From assembly GCF_964204645.1 (NCBI RefSeq), contig NC_134033.1:12218155-12278154 (forward strand): a DNA stretch of 60,000 nt, given 5' to 3'. Origin of the DNA: Tubulanus polymorphus (Eukaryota; Nemertea; Palaeonemertea; Tubulaniformes; Tubulanidae). The notes under the pieces were generated by a model. That model was not told the DNA's origin, did not search any database, and was given only the letters and a program-made list of their open reading frames with translations. Positions within the stretch are counted from its first letter, which is position 1. Every line of letters starts with the position of its first letter. The translations under genes and the position numbers were made by a program. Below, in pieces: positions 31,073 through 45,396 of this stretch.

Positions 31073-33540
31073 TCCGTTCACCACGTTTGAGTGCGGTTAT
31101 CGCACTACCAGATCAAATGTCTCACTACCAAGAAATTATGTATATGTGTGGTTTAGTTTGATTCCTTTTATTTTTACTTTTGCTTAAATGCGTTACAATG
31201 CAATTTCTTATGAATTCAATTTCGGTGAAATAAACGGTCCCAGGTATACTACGAGAAAATCGGAGTCTTCCTTTGTCGATATTTGAGACAGGCAAGTCTT
31301 TCCGTAATGTATTCGTCATAATTAGCTTTCGAATTCCGAGAGAAAGGGGCAACGACTTCAATCGTGGAACCTAATCGCACTTAAGCGTTCCTTTTGTGTA
31401 TACGACTTGTATGTATTGCATGAGAGCCCGTTTAATGTCGGCAGTAAATCAGAAATTGCACGATCTCTGATCAACAATTTCTCGGCGCCTTCACGGATAA
31501 GACGCATTAAACATGCGGTTTGTGCAATCGGGCTTATGATCCAATAACCCATCTCGTTTCTAGTCAATTTGTAGACGTTCTGGTGTTTCGCAGTCGACCG
31601 AGTACGAACACATATACGCACACACACACACACGGCGTACTGGTGCCGTTCGATGTTACAGCGAGCGTGTCCACTGGGCCGTGCTAAACGACCGAGTCTA
31701 TTCCATCCTTTACCCGAGCTTTTAAATATTAATTAAGCTCGACAGCCACGTAACGATGGATGAAGCTATCGGCTTGTAGCCACCTTCTTATACTTCTCCG
31801 AGTCTACTCAACTTATTTCAACGATATTTCGAATGGGTTATGTATAGGTTGTATTATACACTTGAAAGATACCGATTTCGGAATAGTCTTAATCGACGAA
31901 TAGAATGCGTGTAAATGATCAACTTTCGTGTCCAGTCGAGAATTTGGAGTCGATACGTATAGCACGGCGTGTTCTCCATATTGAAGATGGTTTGAACGGT
32001 GCAGTCGAATTCCGGGCATTCCTCGAAAATTGAATAGACACCTAAAAACCGGATGCGCTGTGATACCTAATATCCGGAATACTCCACTCATTGCTCGAAC
32101 AGTGGTACCAATCTGCAACACTCCGCTGTGTTACAGAACTGTCGTAGCTTTCAATAGTTTATCACTTAAAAATCAATGATATGTAATGTTTACCCCTGAA
32201 GTGAAATGAGACGATGGTTTTCTTCGTGAAGTGGTTTGCGTTCTGTGTTAAATACCTTATCGTTTTTAATATCAATAACATAGATTATTGATTATAGATT
32301 ATTGATATTATGCCCCCAGTTCATCTGGAAATATTGACGATATTTAGGATGGCTCATGGGTGGATTGAGGGGCCCTAGGAGACAACAGCTATTTTTGTAA
32401 AGATAATGTTCTAACAACCTGGCTAAGAAGTTACACAAACAGGCGAAAATAATTGCTGGTCATTTTGTTTTAGAATCATTCAAATTTTTCAAGACTCCTT
32501 AAACCCTGTAAAAGGCTTTGCACCTAACGGCGCTCGCTGTTCAAGCAGGCCAATACCGTATTCATGTAAGCCTATAACGTTTGCTCCATCTTCTTTTCCA
32601 CATCTCTGAATCTGCCCCGGGGGCTGCAGGACCGGCGGAAGCAAGTTGACAATTGACCCTGCTCGTATCCGACGACACGAGGCCTTGAGTGGGGTCATCC
32701 CCGGAGAATATCTGGTGGTTGCATTGCGAAGGCTTCGGGGCTATTTGAGACAATAGTTTTTCGGTATCGCGATTCAGGATTCACGATTGAAACACTTTGT
32801 TTAAGAATGTTACGGATCAGCAGGCGTAGCTAACGTTTTTGAATATGAACCTTCAGGAAAATATCATAATCGGCAAAATTATTAGCCCGGCCAATGCTCC
32901 ACCGGCCTTGGGCTGCAGGGAACCTCCTGTTACCGCATAAGTTCTACCTCGTCATGTTTTACTCAAATTGATAAATAGTCACATGTTTCAGGACAGACTA
33001 TATACATAATAATCCGTCCGGCGTACTAAAGTGTTTGCACGCTATTTATCGCTTTTGAAGTTATCAATTATTTCATCCTTCAGAAGACAGCATAGACGAC
33101 CAACATAATGGAAGTCGTTATGAATGCTAGTCGCTGTTAGTGAAGTGATTATACCTAATTGGTGCTCGTATTTCTGGCATTTGAAACGGCAGGCCCGTTT
33201 TCTCGATATCGATCGATTTTAATGATTATACACACACCAGTATACGAAGCTCTAAAGGAGATTGGTTTATCTGACGTATATAAATATATATATATTATAC
33301 GCACATTTTGAGAAATGAAGGGTCACTCAATGTTCATAGAAATTCATCGAGTTTGGAATCGATTTTTTTTTCTAACTCGCAATTATCACATAGTGGTACA
33401 CTTGGTTTGCGTCATTCCATAGACTGTTCGTTGCTTTTTAATGTGAATAGGGTGGCGGGCTTATCCGAAGTTGGTAGGATTCGATTATGAAGCTTAACAG
33501 CAAATTTTGATACGATTAATGACATCGGCGATATGAAGTA
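31073..33540. other. Intergenic or intronic, no gene recognised
   Basis: Two minus-strand open frames (91 residues ending at 31358; 102 residues at 31813-32121) have no recognisable motif and no convincing splice context. A (CA)n run lies at 31618-31633. Confidence 0.5.
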
Positions 33541-33820
33541 AGGCGAAACAAGAAGCTAACTCAAAAGTTTATTGACGCCTTGAAGAAAAATAACACATAT
33601 CTATTTCGTTATCGACACTGAATAATATAACATAATGTATGGGATCAATGATATTATTCTGAATTTGAATAAATCGACGAAATTGAATTGAATTGATCGG
33701 CAACCAGTCTAACAAGGCTAGCTCCGATATTGATGACGTAGTGCACATCGACTCTCACGGTACCCCTTTAAATAATGCAAAGTAGTTATCAATGTATAAC
33801 GTTATCGTAACGGTTTTAAC
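33541..33820 (+). repeat. Dispersed repeat family R1, copy B
   Basis: Contains GAAGCTAACTCAAAAGTTT, TTATTGACGCCTTGAAGAAA, CGGCAACCAGTCTAACAAGG and TTGATGACGTAGTGCACATC. All of these have counterparts in copy C (48690-49045) and, reversed, in copy A (17938-18150). This is the most continuous of the three copies. Confidence 0.8.
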
Positions 33821-36800
33821 TTTGCCAGAAAAGTTCTATAAAATGACAAGAATGAATTCATTGATGTTTGTAGGTTTATTGCCGTTATTCCGGAACCGTT
33901 TCTAGTCGTTATGATTAGCGTTTCTAGCACATTCGATTTACGTATATACGATATACAACTATATACCGCAGCTTCGTACACGGCCGTTACAGCAAATGAC
34001 AATTAAATCTGTACTTTCCGTACAACCGTTAATCTCCCAGCAGTATACTGACGGATTAACTTAAATCCTCGATTACGTGCGTACACATACCATTTCGGAT
34101 AATCTGCATTTCGATTAGCTAGCGATGCAGCAGCGATTGGCTGATCAAACGGGATCAGTCGAAATTATCAGTGATTGAGTTAGCGATGATATAAACGGGG
34201 ATACGATATTCTACCTGTTACTGTTCGTACTTCATCGATCTGGTTTACATACATCTTCACACCCCGTGGCTATATTCACCCTCACGATGAACCGCTGGAG
34301 AATCGAAAGAAAAGTCAGGACGTTTATATTTGATTTTTACATTTATATTGTACCCGAGGCACTCGTGTGATTACCAGGCTTCCTAATCGATTCTAATCGT
34401 CTTTGATGATGGTGATTTCGAAAATCCGATACTTAATAGGAAGATTGAATGTCGATAATTTTACGCGTTTCTCCGTCTAGAATCTTCCAGAAAGACGTTT
34501 TTTCTATGAAGTCCAGTTTATTCGATTTATCGTGATGTAACATCCCGTGCTACAGCGCTACGTGTCACTCCGATTAGACCGATGCTCCACACGCGTGGAA
34601 ACACGGAAACACGGAGTCAAACATGGCGTTGTGTAAACAAGCGATATCGTCTTTTGCATTGGTGTGCATGATGTTGCCTTCTGGGCATCAAACGTACATC
34701 ATACTATACCTCTCGCTCGAGCGTTCACCCAAAAATTCGATAATATCCTCTCTTCAAGTAGATTTCAGTAGATCAAAGGCATTACATGCGACATAAGAGC
34801 AAGTTGCAACTTAAAAAAGTTGTCATTTCCATAAATAGTTTTTAATAACCTGTAGTACTACACCGTTACAACATCGTTCCCTGTATACCTAGTCGCTTTG
34901 TTCGGCTTGCAAATACCACATTTGTTTGTTGTTCATTTGCTTCGAACATGATACTAAAATCGAAATATTTTTGTTACGACAGACGAATTCCAAACCCTGT
35001 AACTACAATGCTGCAACTCGGTTGAAAGATCGCCAACTGGTATATCTGACACTGACACTTGCCATTTTTACATCTCGTATCACGGAAACGTAATCAAACG
35101 TAATGAACTCTTAATTCGTTATGTGTAGGTGGCATACGTGACCGTCCACCAATGGCATATACGTAACCGAGAATCGTCCACCAATTACTATATCTGATTC
35201 TATTTCGCAATATTCTTGTTGGAAAAATCTCAAACTTCTGCTAACGAAAAGGTTCAAAATCGTGGGCACAAATCTCCACCCGTAGCTATACCAACAGTAT
35301 CGTATAAGCCGACGCAATTTACACGTACACTTTCGAAGTCCCCGGTTGGTGTTCTTAATGATTTTAGTGTGTCGCAGGGATAAGTAACTCAATCACGTCC
35401 AATAAGCTGAGTTGGGATAACGCGGTTACTTCGCCGAATAGTCGCCAACCTAATGTTCTTCAGTCAGACGATGAGATTTTTACAAGGTCAATCAACACCG
35501 CGACGGACAACAACACATTCAATCTATGTACGACATTCAATAAACGACATTCGATAAATGAGGAGACCTTCCGGTCAGAAAACGACGACGGTCGATTGAA
35601 GGAGAGTATAGGAAGATGAAGATCTATAGAACGTATAACTGTGTAACGAGTATACGTCATTTAATCGGGAGTTGACGTCAAACCAGGTGAAGATATCGAT
35701 TAGTTTTCTACCAATTTCGAGATATGCAATGATAAAAACACATGGGAAACTCAGAACCGAAAACATTTGTACGTATTTACTGCACTAAGATTTCCGAGAA
35801 GCTGCCATACTCCAGAATCGCCCAGGACCATGTACGGATAGGAAGCATTCATCGTGCCTTCCACTGAGATAGAGGAAGTCCCTCGCAATTCAGCATATGC
35901 GTCGTTTGCGTAGCTTATTTCTATTAATGATTGGCATATAGAGAGCTATGCAAGTTCCATAAAAAACCTATACCGACAACAATTCCAGCAACCACATCAC
36001 CATCAGTGTCATTTTCTCTAGAAATCAGAGAACCACAGCGCCAGAAGTGGAGAGAGAGAGAGAGCGAAAGGAGATAGACCCATAGCGAAATCGATCAGCA
36101 ATTTTAAAGCTTTCTATTTTCGACATCATTCACCGCACATACGCCTCTGGGCGTATGGCACAATCGAACGTGTGAAAACTATAACGATCATTTTTATATG
36201 AATTACTACAACACATAAACTCCACGAAGACAAAAACACAACAACGCGTTACGCTGGAAAATTGTTTCACTCGATGCCACATTCAGAATATTTATTATTC
36301 AAAATATTCTCTATTTGCATGGCCTTCAATTACACGGCATATAAAAGGCAATCGCAACCAATAAATGCTATGGAAACACGTATTATGAGACTGCCAACAT
36401 ACCACTAGAAATAAAAAGAGCGAACGTGGTTGGAGGAAGGTGAGGGATCAGTTGAATTGTGGATGTCATCTACCCTAGCCTGAATGGTATTTGTTTAAGA
36501 TGGTGTACTTGCTAGCGGTGTGTAGCCGTCGTTGCTGCTGCGTTTTAATCGTTGCTCCAGTGTCGATGATGATGAAGAAGATTTTCCAATGATATGGCGT
36601 AGTGTTGGCTGGTGAAGATGTTGTGACTAAGGCATCCGATTTATTCAGGCTATGCTATGATAGAAGTCTTAATAAAATAGATAACAAGGTCAGTCCCTAT
36701 TTCAAGATGAACAAAGAGGGGAATTACTAGTGATACCAAAAATGATTTTTGTAAATTTTCATCGTAGTTGTTTTAAATGGTGTAGTCGGAATATGAGTCA

Positions 36801-37880
36801 CGCGTTGAGTTCTGTGGATCGAAACAATTAATTCCATTTACGTCGACAAGTAGGGAAACGAAAGTACCTTATAATTCAGCGTGCTGATGCACGTAACTAT
36901 TCAGCATGTTGTATCCCGTCTTGAAATCTCGGCATCGATAACCGCTTAACACCAAGGCCACCAGAACCATCGTGACTGAAGGGGCTATATCGTATCAAGT
37001 GGATGGAGACTTGATGCGGTTCAAATAAATGGGACTAGCAAACATTAAACACGTTTGAGAGTCACACGCAAACACAGTTGTATCGCGCAGCGGACTACTA
37101 TAAAACGTCGTCACGTCGGTTTAGACGGAAATTCGTGAAAATCTAAATCACTTCGCTGTTATTATTAAGAGACTCAATGTCAAGACTGTTCCATGCGAGG
37201 TGTGGAGGGACTGACTGACTCATCTAGGCAGAGTGACTTTACCAAGCATTACAATTTTAGCAGCATATATTTTGAAAAACTACGTTTTTCAATAAGTCGA
37301 ATAGCTACATTTCGAGGTATTAATAATTCTATGAAACAATTGGAAAATTGGATTCAAGGTGTGAGTAGAATCCATGGCGTGTAGTATAGTGCAGGCACTA
37401 AAATAGATGTTGGATAAACGCTCAGTAATGACTAACCGATCGAAGTATAACTTGTTCAAATTTATAGCTCCAATTTGCACTATTGTTAATTATCAATAAT
37501 TAATCTGTTACCAGAGCATCGGCTTAATTAAAACGGTATATCGTCGGCAGGCATCGACTCAACAACGCGAGATTCGACTATCAATACTGCAAAATACTGA
37601 CACATTAAGCAAGGCGTCTATAACCGACCTGGCGGAAAAAATAAGACGGACGAAAAAACCTAAATTGATGGCTGATTAAAATCCACGAATAGAAGCAAAG
37701 AAACGAGATTATTGAAATTATGGAGAAAAGAATTGAATGATGCAGTCTTGTAGAAACATATCGCGTATCAATGGGCGTTGTCGACAATCGGCAAGTTCAC
37801 TTCGGTAAACCATCACGGAATAACGTGCGTACTGACAAGCATACGGAACCGCATCATTGTTTCCATGAAATAGAAGGTAA
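33821..37880. other. Intergenic or intronic, no gene recognised
   Basis: Includes a GTTTCC-type repeat fragment near 34590-34640 and a small hairpin CATACGCC..GGCGTATG near 36138-36155. No exon supported. Confidence 0.5.
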
Positions 37881-37881
37881 C

Positions 37882-38245
37882 CCAGTTACTGCGGAACCTC
37901 GTTTCAACGACCTCTGATATCGATTCATCGGTTTTAACAGTGGAACCTCGTTACAACGAACTCGGATGCAACGATTCATCGGATATTACAAATATAGAAT
38001 TCTGTCCCGAATAAGACAATTTGATTGATTTCATAGATTTAACGAAGTATCGGTTATAACGAACATATTTTCTGACCCCGTGAATGCGGTTGTAACGAGG
38101 TTTTAACGAGGTCCACCGTAAAAACAATGAATATCGCCGAAAATAGGAAAATTTCGATTTCATACTTTGATATAACGAACTATCGGTTATAACAAACAGA
38201 TTTTCTGGTCCCATGAAGTTTGTTGCATAACGAGGTTTCACCGTA
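37882..38245. mobile_element. Composite of foldback elements with ends GAACCTCGTTATAACGAA type
   Basis: Terminal-like sequences occur at 37882 (CGGAACCTCGTTTCAACGA), 37938 (CAGTGGAACCTCGTTACAAC), about 38088-38123 (reversed, ending GTCCACCGTA) and 38231-38245 (reversed, GAGGTTTCACCGTA). Repeats of TATCGGTTATAACGAAC lie inside. The pattern fits two or more nested or tandem copies of a TA-targeting (mariner/pogo-like) MITE. Confidence 0.65.
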
Positions 38246-39242
38246 GTTTGTTTTATCGAAGATCTGGTAGGCCGTGGGTACAACAGATCGTGTACACGAA
38301 TTCTTCACGTGTTACGGGCGCACTTAACTGTGTTTAACATCGATTTCTAAAACAAATCGAAGCAATTCAAAACAACCCTCACAACGTAGTGAATCGTGTG
38401 TACTCGATTAAACACAATTAAAACGTAATTCCTCGGAGACGAAGACAGAGAAAATACAGCGGTTCGAGATCTTTCATCGATTCTATGCCAATCACGACAA
38501 CGTCATGCGCGATGTGTGTTCGGCGTAGACTTAATTCATCATATACAAGACACATCACATACGTACCGTGCACTAGCAATTATATTTTTCGAAAGTAGAA
38601 ACAAACAGAAACTAAACAAATTTTATGTCATAAACTATAGTCTACTATATGAGATAAAAGAAAACCGAAATAGGGAAATATTTTTCTAAATTTGCTAGAA
38701 ATATACAATGGGAATATGTCTTTCCAAATATGATGCTATGTAAAGCAATGGAATACAACTATATCCATTTGTATAGAATACATGATAATCTTTCAAGCAC
38801 ATATAATGTGCACTTGGATGCCGATGTGGAGCTGAAAATTTGAGACCTCCGTTGCTTCCAAATGTAGCGAGCAGTTCTGAAATATTTGCAGGAGTGACTG
38901 ATACCCGTCCGAAACGTGACCAATAATTCATTATAGCCTTTATCCACAAGGGCACACGATGTGTATTCGTGATGAGAAATATTTTAACACAAACGATGAA
39001 TTGTTCATGTAGGGGAATCCAGTTCGCTTGGAGATGAAACTAACGATCGTATGGTCAATTCGGATTTTGAAAGGTATTCGTACATTTTTTAGTTGCAATA
39101 TCTTTGAAATATTGCACTTATAATTCACAAATCGACAGGTAGTGACGTGTTTGATTTAAGTAGGATATGAAATCTATTTTGTTAAAAAGTCTAATTTTCA
39201 TGCAAAGGCAATTTAACGTCCGTATGTTTAGTTAACATTACT
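38246..39242. other. Unassigned AT-rich sequence
   Basis: No gene or clear repeat recognised between the foldback composite and the minisatellite. Confidence 0.5.
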
Positions 39243-39751
39243 GGGGCCAGTAGCTTGCGGTGGGTGGATGTTTCAGCTAGGGCCAGTAGCTTGTGGTGGG
39301 TGGTTATCTCTCAGCTGGGGCCAGTAGCTTGTGGTAGTTGGTTGTCTCAGCTGGGGCCAGTAGCTTGTGGTAGTTGGTTGTCTCAGCTGGGGCCAGTAGC
39401 TTGTGGTGGGTGGTTGTCTCAGCTGGAGCCAGTAGCTTGTGGTGGGTGGTTGTCTCAGCTGGGGCCAGTAGCTTGTGGTGGGTGGTTGTCTCAGCTGGGG
39501 CCAGTAGCTTGTGGTGGGTGGGTGTCTCAGATGGGGCTAGTATCTTGTGGTGGGTGGTTGTCTCAGTTGGGGCCAGTAGCTTGTGGTGGGTGGTTGTCTC
39601 AGCTGGGGCCAGTAGCTTTTGGTGGGTGGTTGTCTCAGCTGGGGCCAGTAGCTTGTGGTGGGTGGTTGTCTCAGCTGGGGCCAGTAGCTTGTGGTGGGTG
39701 GTTTTCTCAGCTGGGGCTAGTAGCTTGTGGTGGGTGGTTGTCTCAGCTGTA
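39243..39751. repeat. 36-bp minisatellite, about 14 units
   Basis: Units of GGGGCCAGTAGCTTGTGGTG GGTGGTTGTCTCAGCT (split here) repeat head to tail with a few substitutions; the second unit is 38 bases. Because 36 is a multiple of three and the unit lacks stops in several frames, it yields long open frames on both strands, which I do not consider genes. Confidence 0.95.
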
Positions 39752-42700
39752 TCGACAGAAGACAACTGACAGCCGGTTATCATCTGATTCGAACGGGCAC
39801 GTAGAAAACCGTTTCACGCAGAAAATAGCAATATCCGGCTGGCAATTGATCAAAACGTCAAATTGAAAGACTTATCTGTGAACAATATCTGCGATGGCTC
39901 TTCGGTATGGTTCACGTAATATGGCGAAATATTATCTATATGCATAAGATGACAAACGACCTTTGCGCTTGCGATCGTGGGCGTTACCATTCGACCTTTA
40001 CCGCGCTGCCAATTGCTACCAACCTTCCGTCGCCCGCATGCTGACAGGTGCCTACGTGTGCTATGCAATGAAACTGTTAATTTACGAATAAATGTATCGC
40101 TAGCGATCCAATCTGAACGGTAACCATTCTGGACTATGCGAAAGCGACGTTTGCCAAACCTACCACTGGCACGATCTGGCCAGGCTTTGAATGTGCCTTT
40201 TAAAGTAATAGACCTGAACCCAGTTCCACAGTCGTGAGTTAGAATTAACTCTGAGTTAACGTTAGTTCATTTTCAATGAGTTAACTCAGAGATAAATCTT
40301 AATTCGGAACTGTGGAACTGGACCCCTGTATGGCAGATTAATCCGCTTACCTGACAGCAAATATCTACCTATAGTATACCTAAACCTCGACACGGATCCT
40401 AACCTGATAATATCGAATTTTTGACACGGTTCCCTAGAAGGCGCATAGGGATATGTCATGATTATCAGCCTACCAAGAAATCGCATATACGAAAAAATGA
40501 TTGAAATAAAAAAAAAAAGATTTATAACCGGATATATTTCTTATGCGGCGATGCTGCTGGGATAACTAACTGTACACTGGTTTACTTGCTTGACTTCCGA
40601 CCGTTGAAGAGTCTCTCGGCAGCCATAAGGTTTTAATTCGAAAGTTAAATGTCGCACCTACGCGCATGGTAAAAGGTGACTGCTAGTTCGGTATCAACAC
40701 CTGAAAGGTCGAGTACGACAACAATAGCTTTGCTGCGAAGAAACGATGGAGAATATATAATTATTTGCTGGGCTCCAGAGTCGTCGCTTCTTCCAAACTT
40801 CAACATTTGCATCTGATGAATGAGGAATTGAATCCTGAAACCAGCAATCGGGATATCTTGGACACGCATATTATGACGACGCGAGAAAGGTCGAAAATTC
40901 ATGTTAATCAAATTCAACCAGACGTCAGACAGACAGTCCGTGGCAATATTTGAAACCGCTCGCAGCAGACGGGCGTCAATTCAACCGAACAATCCAGAAC
41001 AGTCCGATGATTGGTAAATATCTGTGCACACACGCCGGCTTCGAAATAAATATCCATCATAGATGGCAAACGGCGAGAGAGAGACGTATGTACATATGCA
41101 TGAAGCAATTGGTGTCATTTAGCAGTGCATGCTAACTATCAGACACAAGATTGTCGATAATTGAGGGTTTCTGTATGGACACCGTTGTGTCCGTTCACGA
41201 TACTCAGAATTTAATCAATTAACGTTACACCAGTAAACCGTTTCCTGTATGAGACGTTAGCTACAGTATTGTACATCCGTCAGAGTCTGGCGATTGTTAA
41301 TTTCACGCCCCGTACGAACGGACAATGGCGTAAAGCGGAGACGCGATGTCGCTCGACTCGGTGCGAAAGACATTTTTAGGAGACGCTTTCCACTGGAAGC
41401 AATAGAGTTGATTGAATTGTCACGTAAACTACGTAAGGAGACTGCAGGTATTCTGTAACACTATAGATAATCTGTTTGACGTCACGGAACACGCGAGTGG
41501 TTTATCCAATAGCGGAATGGCATTGTAAGTAGAGAGGTTTCATCCGTCTTGAGAGCACCGTTTACTGCAGGAACTTGTATAAAATATAACCTAAGAATAT
41601 TTCTGTTATCTAATTTTCTCATTTTGATTTTAAATGTTATAGTTGGTCTGATTTGCCGGATTGAATAAGACGTATAACGATGACACACACGAGCCCAGGG
41701 TAGCTGATCCAGGAAAACGTTAGATCAGATTACATCTTTGTAAATCTATATTTGTTTGTCCCCGCAGTTGTTCCTTATCGACGCGGATCGCTGGCCTCTG
41801 TCGCTGTAATAATATATCACTTATTGATCTATGAAATGTTCATTCCTCGGGTTATATTTCAGATACAATTTTCTCATGTTACCTTGTTAATTTTTCTTTC
41901 ATATTAACATCAACTAAGCAAGATTCCTTTCCGCTTTCACCCCGATATACCGGAATATGCTCCTATTTGCGTCGTATTTCCAAAGATTCTCTGCAGGAGC
42001 ATTTCGTCCACAGGATCTCCGACTAAAGCTACCCACCTTTGCCACGTTTAAATTAAATCGACCCTCATCCATATATGGCTGGCTATACGGGCCTGCTTAT
42101 TTCATATCGATCTATCAAATCACGGGTATCCAACGACAAAAGTATCCAAAATAAGGGACAAAATCGACCGTTGTTTTTCTAGTCTCACCTCCCTGGTTAT
42201 ACCAACGCCTTTCGTTGATTCGTGTTTTCACTTGAAACGTTTGCTTCTAGAAACGCTTGTCAAAACTGTTATACTGAACGTACGAAGTTGGCAATTACCA
42301 ATTGGCGAGCGCCGTATGTTTTTGATTTCATTAAAACCCGTCAGACCATATAGAGTTGACAAGAGATGAAAAACCGATATTACTCCCCGTGGTAATCATG
42401 GCATCAACTGTATCGACTTGTATCTTTACTGCATATTGATTGGATAGGACAAAAAAAAAACTATATAACGCGTATTGATCGAGCAATTGATGTCCGTTGG
42501 GATTTGACGACTTCCAAGTATTAACTGTAAAACACACGTCGTATGAGCAACGCCTAAGCTGGTCGAGAAAAACGTTTAGAATGACGCGTCGACTCGTCGC
42601 CATTTCCTTACGTTCGAAGTCGTTATGCAAACATATCTTGCGACCATCTTAACCATTTAATCACTTCTTCAGACAGACTGTTATGATAAGTGAGTAAGGA

Positions 42701-42922
42701 AAAAACTTATCAATTGAATTCGGTGCTTTGGGTGAACTCTATTATCAATTGCGTATATCTACAGGCATCTGATCGCGCTCCTTTATTAGCAACGTGATCG
42801 TTTTTGGAACTCCAAAACGTCTATTCTGTTGTGAACACGTGATCGAAACACCCCCCATCACCAGTTCGTCTGCAGAACTCGGTTGGAGACTATAGAAGCA
42901 TTGATATAGTGCGCCTTCTGTA
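39752..42922. other. Intergenic or intronic, no gene recognised
   Basis: Apart from the foldback element at 40216-40326 there is no supported feature. Confidence 0.5.
40216..40326. mobile_element. Foldback MITE with ends around CCAGTTCCACAGTT
   Basis: Left CCCAGTTCCACAGTC and right GAACTGTGGAACTGG are inverted repeats; further in, ACTCTGAGTTAAC pairs with GTTAACTCAGAG-like sequence. The element is about 111 bases, non-coding. A similar TTGTGGAACTGGG occurs at about 25690, perhaps a solo end. Confidence 0.7.
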
Positions 42923-43007
42923 TAGACTGGTCGCCTGTCCAATTCTGCGCCACCTGCATTCCCAGTCAGAATAGTCTAACTGAAGGTAGAGACCGGCAAC
43001 CAGTCTA
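42923..43007. mobile_element. Short foldback element with ends TAGACTGGT, copy 2
   Basis: An 85-bp element with ends TAGACTGGTCGCC and GGCAACCAGTCTA. The interior matches 30008-30090 closely (CCTGTCCAATTCTGCGCCAC and TGAAGGTAGAGACCGGCAAC). Very compact for a transposon derivative. Confidence 0.7.
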
Positions 43008-45396
43008 CATTCTGTATAGTCGACTTCGTATTTCGATATTCATGTCCGATATCGGTTTGCTTATCACTCGTACTGTTTTTTTTTTCTACGATTGTTGCCC
43101 GAAGGTAATTGACTGTTAGTTCGTTCATTAGCGGCTTCAGTCGTCGCTTCGTTCGCGCTCTCCGCTCATATATCCACCGCACTACACACACACACACACA
43201 GTAGTATCTACACAGCACCTTCCACTGACGCTGAAGTGTTGTTACGTACTGGCTGCTATATAGTGCCGTGAAAATACCTATCTCCGGAAACAAGCCGTTA
43301 ATTTCCGGATATTACTGGCTATAATATGAGATATATATTTCAACATATCCGTTACGCAATACAGATAGTAGATCGTCAACTTGGTAAGATATTCAAATAC
43401 GCCATTTTCCATGTAATGTCTTCTTTATATGTCTCCAGTTTGCAGGGAATTGTTCGTACTTATCCATTTATTCCTGAATATAGCGATATGCAGATATATC
43501 GTTATATTCTGCGATGCGATCTAGGTTATCTTTCTGAATATACCAACTGGAATTTTCTGCGCTAGCTAGTTTGCATAAAATTTGCATACGTTCACTTGGG
43601 TTCGAATCCTAGCAATGGAAATGACCGACGCGTGTTGGGCAAACGATAGTCTAGTACCTAGCCGTCGTTCCACAAACAACGACTGGTAGTCATACTAGGC
43701 AAACGACTGTTTAATGATATTGTAAAAAGCGCTCATTTCAAATTAATGATAAATAATAGGTAGGCCTATATATAGTTTTGTAATTCCCGCTAATCTGGGA
43801 CGGTCACGGGACGACGTCAAGCTGTCACTATTAAAACAGTACTGTATATGTATGAATGTTATTATGCACGCGTATATATGTATAACAGCGCAACAAACAC
43901 AAGAATACGAGCCTTTAAGCGGAATATCTATTACCCGTTGCATGGAAGGTACGAACGTTTTAGTTATAGCAATTACCGTAATGTTACCAAGTACCCTACA
44001 GTTGGTCTACCTGTTGTCTCCCGCATTCTCAAGTAAGCGGCGAAACGAAATCGAGCAGCCTCTACTTATCAATTTGAATTGAATGAGTATTCGAAGTGGG
44101 CAGTCCTATTACTTAGTCTTATTACTGTAAGTTATGGTTTAAATGCTGAATGTAATGCATTAATGTACTGGTACTCGATATAGATAGGTTGCCTATATAC
44201 GATATGATATATACATATTTCGTTACAAACATTATAAGGCAATATATATGTACATTGTATGCATCATTATCTTAGTCACGCTATGTACCTGCGGGCTTAA
44301 TTTTGATTTTTGAAAAAATCAAGCGACAAATAATACAGAAGAAGTATGTCATTGTGTCGTTCGAGCCCTAGAGATTGCAGTTTACGGTTTCCACCGCTTA
44401 AGGCGATTGAAACGTCGGGTAATTCGCTATCAGGTATCGCAGCGTTATAACGGAAACTGTGTTAGAAATATTCTCAGTTACTTGTGAACGATGTATATAT
44501 CGTTATGGATGTGTTTGTTTCAATTTCCGTGCATTTATACATGTATGTATATGTTTATCGAGAAAGTGCCGTTCCGGGCTCTGTTATTAGCAGGCTTTGT
44601 AGTCGATATATGCGTATAAGATGATTACCTATATCACAAATGCAACAACACACACGTCAAGTCAAACATCGGTCAGTAACAATCAGATTATAGGTAACAC
44701 AACGATAGGAAACCTTTCTTTCACGTCAGTTCAAGGTAAGATTCGGGTCAACGTTGTTTGTGTGATTACATCGTCGAGAGTGTGGGAATTCTACCGGTCC
44801 AAATTGACGACGTAATTCCGGACCGTCCGTGAAGTTGGTATGTTAGCTCAGATCCGTGGTGTATGATTTTCGTGACTGCATGCACATATACGTCACCAGC
44901 CTCGGAAAATGGCGACATATTCATCGCGAGATCACTTGAAAAATAAAGACTACTTATCGAATTCCGTGGTAACCACTCCAGCTGGCGTGGCTGGTCACTG
45001 ATATCATCAATTAGACAAAGTCTTGACTTCTTTCTTTTTCCCAGTAAATGATTTTTCTCCCTAAAGAGAAATTGACCCTTCTAACGCTGCGACGCGACGG
45101 ATAGTCGGTCGGCATTTTAGTGCGTCTTCTATATAAGAGCGTTTTGCTTGAAAGCTTCAAGAATTCCGACACAAACAGGCGGAACTGCTGTTAGCATTAA
45201 TCTCTCGTCATTAAAATTGCCAACGGCTATGGATTTTTTCACATGCATTGAGGGCCGTTAGTATTGTGGAAATAAGCATCGGTAGCGTTTCAACAAAAAG
45301 CATAAGCTCTAGTCTACAAAGTACCCTCTCCATATTGACAGTATTGGCATTGAATAATAGCGGAGAGGCAAAATAAATCCGGGTACACCGACTTAC
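43008..45396. other. Intergenic or intronic, no gene recognised
   Basis: A (CA)n run lies at about 43185-43201. A B-box-like GGTTCGAATCC at 43599-43609 suggests SINE debris. A TATATAAG sequence at about 45135 stands alone and is not called as a promoter. Confidence 0.45.

Noticed and set aside
39304-39783. 159- and 203-residue open frames over the 36-bp repeats
   Set aside because: They exist only because the repeat unit is a multiple of three and lacks stops; the frames are open on both strands and have no flanking exon structure.
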